This document shows, piece after piece, positions 59,020 through 64,000 of a stretch of 64,000 nucleotides of DNA (positions are counted from its first letter, which is position 1; every line of letters begins with the position of its first letter). A program made the position numbers and the translations under genes. Source of the DNA: Rhodoplanes serenus (GTDB taxonomy: Bacteria > Pseudomonadota > Alphaproteobacteria > Rhizobiales > Xanthobacteraceae); the NCBI GenBank assembly GCA_009720755.1, contig WNKV01000013.1, positions 104,333 through 168,332 on the forward strand. Direction: 5' to 3'. A model generated the notes under the pieces. The model had not been told where the DNA came from. It saw only the letters and a program-made list of their open reading frames with translations, and did not search any database.

Positions 59020-61446
59020 ATGAGTGCGACCGGCACGACTGCGACCGGCACCATGGCGACTGGAGCGACCGCCACGGCCGCGAAGCCGGCGGGCGTCGGC
59101 GCTCCGGTGCGCCGCAAGGAGGACTTCCGCTTCCTCACCGGCAATGGCCGCTACACCGCCGATATCGGTCGCCCCGGCCAGGCGTGTCTGCACGTCCTGC
59201 GCTCCACCCACGCGCATGCCCGCATCGTCCGCATCCAAGCCGGCCACGCCTCCCGCATGCCCGGTGTGCTGGCGGTGATCACCGGGGCGGATCTCGCCGC
59301 CGACAAGCTCGGGCCTCTGGTGTGCGGCTGGATGATCCACTCCACCGACGGCTCGCCGATGCGGATGGCGCCGCATCCGGCGCTGCCGGCCGACACGGTG
59401 CGCCACGTCGGCGAGCCGGTGGTGGCGATCGTGGCGGAGACGCCGGAGGCGGCGCGCGACGCCGCCGAGGCGGTGGTGATCGACTACGAGGAGCTGCCCG
59501 CCGTCGTCGATCCCGCCGCGGCGCAGGCCGAGGACGCTCCGCAGATCCACGCGGTGGCGCCGCGCAACACCATCTTTCATTGGCAGCTCGGCGATGCCTC
59601 GGCGGTCGACGCTGCCTTCGCGCGCGCCGCCAGCGTCACCCGGCTCGATCTCGTCAACAACCGGCTGGTGCCGAACGCCATGGAGCCGCGGGCCGCGCTC
59701 GCCGAGTACGACCCCGGCAACGACAGCTTCACGCTGTGGAACACCTCGCAGAACCCCCATGTGGCGCGCCTGGTGCTCTCGGCCTTCGTGGGTGTCGCGC
59801 CGGAGCACCGGCTGCGCGTCGTGGCGCCCGATGTAGGCGGCGGCTTCGGCTCCAAGATCTTCATCTATCCGGAGGAGGTGGTGGCGCTGGTGGCGGCCCG
59901 CCGGGTGCGCCGGCCGGTGCGCTGGGTGGCGGACCGCTCGGAGGCGTTCGTGGCCGACGCGCACGGCCGCGACCATGTGACGACCGCCGAGATGGCGTTC
60001 GACCCGCACGGCAAGATTCTCGGGCTTCGCGTGAAGACCGTGGCCAATCTCGGCGCCTACATGTCGACCTTCTCGTCGTCGGTGCCGACCTATTTGTACG
60101 CGACGCTCCTGTCCGGCCAGTACGCCATCCCGGCGATCCACTGCACGGTCGATGCGGTCTACACCAACACGGTGCCGGTCGATGCCTATCGCGGGGCGGG
60201 GCGGCCGGAGGCGACCTTTGTGGTCGAGCGGCTGATGGAGGTGTCGGCGCGCCGCCTCGGGATCGATCCGGCGGAGCTGCGCCGGCGCAACTTCGTCACG
60301 TCGTTCCCGCACCAGACGCCGGTGATCATGACCTACGACTGCGGCGACTACGCCGCCTCGCTCGACAAGGCGTTGGCGCTCGCCGACGTGGCCGGCTTCC
60401 CGGCCCGCCGGCGCGAGGCCGAAGCGCGCGGAAGACTGCGCGGCCTCGGCTTCTCCGCCTATATCGAGGCGTGCGGCATCGCGCCGAGCCAGGCGGTCGG
60501 CTCGCTCGGCGCCGGGGTCGGCCTGTGGGAGTCGGCCGAGGTGCGGGTCAACCCGACCGGCTCCGTCGAGGTGCTGACCGGCAGCCACAGCCACGGCCAG
60601 GGCCACGAGACCACCTTCGCCCAGCTCGTCGCCGACCGGTTGGGCCTGTCCATCGACGACGTCTCCATCGTCCACGGCGACACCGACAAGGTGCAGTTCG
60701 GCATGGGCACCTACGGGTCGCGCTCCGGCGCCGTCGGCATGTCGGCGATCGTCAAGGCGCTCGACAAGGTCGAGGCCAAGGCCAGGAAGGTGGCGGCGCA
60801 TCTCATGGAGGCGTCGGAGGCCGACATCGTGTTCGAGAACGGCACCTTCACGGTGGCCGGCACCGACAAGCGGGCGAGCTTCGCCGAGGTGGCGCTCAAT
60901 GCCTACACGGCCCACAGGTTCGCCGGCGGCGCGCTGGAGCCCGGCCTCAAGGAAGGCGCCTTCTACGATCCGGTGAACTTCACGTTCCCGGCCGGCTGCC
61001 ATGTCTGTGAGGTGGAGATCGACCCCGAGACCGGCCGTGTCACCGTCGAGCGGTTCACCGCGGTCGACGACTTCGGCAATGTCATCAACCCGATGATCGT
61101 CGAGGGCCAAGTCCATGGCGGAATCGTGCAGGGCATCGGCCAGGCCCTGATGGAGCAGGCCGTCTACGACGAGAGCGGCCAGCTCGTCACCGGCTCCTAC
61201 AACGACTATGTGATGCCGCGCGCCGCCGACGTGCCGCCGCTGGCGGTCGACACCACGGTGACGCCGTGCCCGTCGAACCCACTCGGCATCAAGGGTTGCG
61301 GCGAGGCGGGCGCCATCGCGGCGCCGGCCGCGGTGATGAATGCGGTGACCGACGCGCTCGGCACCGAGGACGTGCCGATGCCGGCGAACGCGCTGACGGT
61401 GTGGCGGGCGCTGCAACGGACGCGGCCGCAGGTGGCGGCGGAGTAG
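59020..61446 (+). CDS. coxL: Molybdopterin-binding large subunit, form II CO-dehydrogenase-like (xanthine dehydrogenase family)
   Basis: From ATG 59020 the protein has 808 residues. An unusual [17 protein letters not shown]-terminal run precedes the family start ([20 protein letters not shown]). The active-site loop reads AYRGAGR at residues 389-395. This is the form II signature, whereas true CO dehydrogenase (form I) has AYRCSFR with the selenium/copper-binding Cys. Other Mo-cofactor segments ([29 protein letters not shown], and the catalytic Glu in [14 protein letters not shown]) are intact. CO oxidation is therefore doubtful, and another aldehyde or heterocycle substrate is likely. Confidence 0.93.
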   Translation: MSATGTTATGTMATGATATAAKPAGVGAPVRRKEDFRFLTGNGRYTADIGRPGQACLHVLRSTHAHARIVRIQAGHASRMPGVLAVITGADLAADKLGPLVCGWMIHSTDGSPMRMAPHPALPADTVRHVGEPVVAIVAETPEAARDAAEAVVIDYEELPAVVDPAAAQAEDAPQIHAVAPRNTIFHWQLGDASAVDAAFARAASVTRLDLVNNRLVPNAMEPRAALAEYDPGNDSFTLWNTSQNPHVARLVLSAFVGVAPEHRLRVVAPDVGGGFGSKIFIYPEEVVALVAARRVRRPVRWVADRSEAFVADAHGRDHVTTAEMAFDPHGKILGLRVKTVANLGAYMSTFSSSVPTYLYATLLSGQYAIPAIHCTVDAVYTNTVPVDAYRGAGRPEATFVVERLMEVSARRLGIDPAELRRRNFVTSFPHQTPVIMTYDCGDYAASLDKALALADVAGFPARRREAEARGRLRGLGFSAYIEACGIAPSQAVGSLGAGVGLWESAEVRVNPTGSVEVLTGSHSHGQGHETTFAQLVADRLGLSIDDVSIVHGDTDKVQFGMGTYGSRSGAVGMSAIVKALDKVEAKARKVAAHLMEASEADIVFENGTFTVAGTDKRASFAEVALNAYTAHRFAGGALEPGLKEGAFYDPVNFTFPAGCHVCEVEIDPETGRVTVERFTAVDDFGNVINPMIVEGQVHGGIVQGIGQALMEQAVYDESGQLVTGSYNDYVMPRAADVPPLAVDTTVTPCPSNPLGIKGCGEAGAIAAPAAVMNAVTDALGTEDVPMPANALTVWRALQRTRPQVAAE

Positions 61447-61885
61447 GGCGGTTCGAGGCGTGGGCGCCAGGACGAGGCGCCGGTGTTCCCTCTCCCCGCG
61501 GGCGGGGAGAGGTGAAGAAGGCGAACTCCCTCTCCCGCGCGGGGAGAGGTGACGGGCCGAGCGGCGGCGGAGTAGGGCGGTTGAGGCGCCCGGCGCCAGG
61601 ACGAGGCGCCGCGGCACCCTCTCCCCGCGGGCGGGGAGAGGGTGGCTCGGACCAAAGGTCCGAGCCGGGTGAGGGGCGACAGCGCTGCGGTTCCGGCCGC
61701 GACGCCCCCTCACCCGACGACAGCGCTGTCGCGCAGTCGTCGACCTCTCCCCGCGGGCGGGGAGAGGTGAAGAAGGCGAACTCCCTCTCCCGCCGCGGGG
61801 AGAGGTGAAGAACCGAACTCATCTCACCCGGCACGCGGGAGAGACGAGGAAGCGGCAGGGCAGTCGTCGGACTGGAGAGGACGGG
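61435..61885. repeat. REP-like palindrome cluster with a 129-bp-offset duplication, inside the cox operon
   Basis: Five copies of a CTCTCCCC...GGGGAGAG palindrome lie at 61489-61512, 61529-61549, 61618-61641, 61744-61767 and 61784-61805. In addition, the end of the large-subunit gene including its stop and the next ~75 bases (about 61434-61512) are repeated at an offset of 129 bp (61563-61641) with few changes. GTGAAGAAGGCGAACTCCCT also occurs twice. The block separates coxL from coxM by 439 bp and could weaken or uncouple downstream expression. Confidence 0.9.
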
Positions 61886-62686
61886 ATGTACGACTTCACC
61901 TATCATCGCGCAGGCGATCTCGACGAGGCATCGGCACTGCTCGCCGAGCACGACGACGCCAAGATCGTCGCCGGCGGCCAGAGCCTGCTGCCGATGATGA
62001 AGTTCCGTCTGGCCTCGCCGTCCGATCTCGTCGATCTCGGCAAGATCGAGGGACTCGACGGCATCGCCCGCGACGACGACGCGCTGGTGATCGGCGCCCT
62101 GGCGCGCCACGTCGCGGTTCACACGTCGCCGATCGTGCGGGAGTGCATTCCGGCGCTCGCGGCGCTCGCCGGGCTGATCGGCGACCCGGCGGTGCGCCAT
62201 CGCGGCACGCTCGGCGGCTCGCTCGCCAACAACGATCCGACGGCGGACTATCCGGCTGCCGCGCTCGCGCTCGGCGCCACCGTCGTGACCACCCGGCGCG
62301 AGATCGCCGCCGCGGACTTCTTCACCGGGTTGTTCGAGACCGTGCTGGAGCCCGACGAGATCATCACGGCGGTGCGCTTCCGCATCCCCGAGAAAGCCGC
62401 GTATGAGAAGTTCCGCAACCCGGCGTCGCGCTACGCCATCGTCGGGGTGTTCGTGGCGAAGCACGCCGACGGGGTGCGCGTCGCCGTCACCGGGGCGGGG
62501 GCGTCGGGTGCCTTCCGGGTGCCGTCGTTCGAGGCGGCGCTTGCCGCCGACTTCTCGCCGGACGCGCTGCGTGGCCTGACGATCCCGACCGAGGGCCTGG
62601 CGAGCGACATCCATGCGAGTGCCGAATACCGCGCCCATCTGGTCGGCGTGATGGCGCGCCGCGCCGTCGCGGCGGCAAACGGGTGA
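61886..62686 (+). CDS. coxM: FAD-binding medium subunit of the CO-dehydrogenase-like enzyme
   Basis: The 266-residue subunit has the CO-dehydrogenase flavoprotein pattern: MYDFTYHRAGDLDEASALLA, the FAD pyrophosphate loop KIVAGGQSLLPMMKFRLASP, and a second loop RHRGTLGGSLANNDPTADYP. The C-terminal domain includes FRNPASRYAIVGVFVAK and VRVAVTGAGASGAFR. It accepts electrons from the iron-sulfur subunit. ATG 61886 has GGAGAGG upstream. It completes the S-L-M set but lies beyond a repeat cluster. Confidence 0.92.
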   Translation: MYDFTYHRAGDLDEASALLAEHDDAKIVAGGQSLLPMMKFRLASPSDLVDLGKIEGLDGIARDDDALVIGALARHVAVHTSPIVRECIPALAALAGLIGDPAVRHRGTLGGSLANNDPTADYPAAALALGATVVTTRREIAAADFFTGLFETVLEPDEIITAVRFRIPEKAAYEKFRNPASRYAIVGVFVAKHADGVRVAVTGAGASGAFRVPSFEAALAADFSPDALRGLTIPTEGLASDIHASAEYRAHLVGVMARRAVAAANG

Positions 62687-62726
62687 GCGCGTGATCGTCA
62701 CTTTAGGCTCGTCCCCTCCACTGCTC

Positions 62727-62746
62727 ATTCCCGCGCAAGCGGGAAT
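62727..62746. repeat. Second type of intergenic palindrome
   Basis: ATTCCCGC-GCAA-GCGGGAAT (62727-62746) is a perfect hairpin of a kind widely dispersed between genes in proteobacteria. It lies between coxM and the MoxR gene and differs from the CTCTCCCC family. Confidence 0.7.
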
Positions 62747-62833
62747 CCAGGAGTTCGTGAGGCCGGTCGTTGGAATCCTGGTCCCGGCGTTTGCGAGGAC
62801 GAGCGGCGCGAACCACGGAAAGGGACGGTTCCG

Positions 62834-63748
<915 letters not shown>

Positions 63749-64000
63749 TGCGAGTCACCACAGCCCCTGCCGCGTCATGGGCGGGACGAGCCCGGCCATC
63801 GCCACATCAGCCGGGCAGAGCTTCTTCGTTCACCTCTCCCCGCCGGGGAGAGGTCGGACCGCGAAGCGGTCCGGGTGAGGGGGAGCCGACCCGTCCTACT
63901 CGCGCTCTGAGCCCCCCCCCCCCCCCGCCCGAAACCGCCCCCCCCCACCCCCCCGGGGGGGGGGAAGAAACCGGCGCCCGGCCGGGAGGTGGGGCGGGGG
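63749..64000. other. Right edge: REP-like copy and homopolymer-rich, probably unreliable sequence
   Basis: A sixth copy of the CTCTCCCC palindrome lies at about 63833-63853, followed by a GGACCGC/GCGGTCC hairpin. From 63911 the sequence becomes runs of C and G (15 C at 63912-63926, then further long C and G runs). This is unlike anything else in the window and suggests a low-quality contig end. Confidence 0.65.

Noticed and set aside
61489..61805. CTCTCCCC palindromes as transcription terminators
   Set aside because: They lack T runs and recur in several copies at two places, fitting a repeat family rather than terminators.

Overview
This window looks like chromosome from a high-GC alphaproteobacterium, most likely of the order Hyphomicrobiales (Rhizobiales). 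The signs are strong GC codon bias, an alphaproteobacterial LexA box (GAAC-N7-GAAC) in front of imuA-imuB-dnaE2, two candidate EcfG-type (general stress) promoters, an HWE histidine kinase, DUF2842 and DUF1127 proteins, a Cox15-type heme A synthase, and pyrB followed by a dihydroorotase-like gene that has lost its HxH metal motif. The genus cannot be fixed from the sequence.

Layout. 0-17 kb: a cut-off gene at the left edge, a vapBC toxin-antitoxin pair with a clear operator, small-molecule enzymes (isochorismatase-like, SMP-30-like, CitE-like lyase plus MaoC hydratase), a lytic transglycosylase, a DUF4062-TPR protein, pyrB-pyrC', aidB, ruvX, an MBL-fold hydrolase, stress-type envelope proteins, creA and an HWE kinase. 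17.9-28.4 kb: tRNA-Pro followed by an exopolysaccharide cluster (methyltransferase, Wzy-like polymerase/ligase, initiating sugar transferase, GT4 glycosyltransferase, Wzc/GumC-like protein with a degenerate kinase domain, acetyltransferase, polysaccharide deacetylase). 28.4-37.8 kb: DUF2842, heme A synthase, a secreted caspase-like protease beside a DUF433/DUF5615 toxin-antitoxin pair, metY, a CoA-binding protein, an enoyl-CoA hydratase-like protein, and the rplM-rpsI operon with a perfect terminator.

38-47.5 kb: a serine/pyruvate module. Two paralogous L-serine dehydratases flank a tartrate/isopropylmalate-type dehydrogenase, an orphan tricarboxylate-binding protein and a LytS/LytTR two-component system that closely matches the E. 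coli pyruvate sensor BtsS/BtsR. A serine transporter completes the set. Serine would be imported, deaminated to pyruvate, and the pyruvate sensed; short CCGCTAT-type repeats lie upstream of btsS and of the transporter.

47.9-56 kb: the SOS mutasome imuA-imuB-dnaE2 and an Xre/RES toxin-antitoxin pair lie between tRNA-Asn and an exact 24-bp copy of that tRNA's 3' end. This is the geometry expected of an element integrated at the tRNA, although no integrase is present. 56-64 kb: DUF1127, an outer-membrane beta-barrel protein, tRNA-Cys, and a form II CO-dehydrogenase-like molybdenum hydroxylase set (S-L-M order) with a MoxR ATPase. That set is interrupted by a cluster of REP-like palindromes that includes a duplication of the end of the large-subunit gene. 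The last ~90 bases are homopolymer-rich and look like a poor assembly edge.
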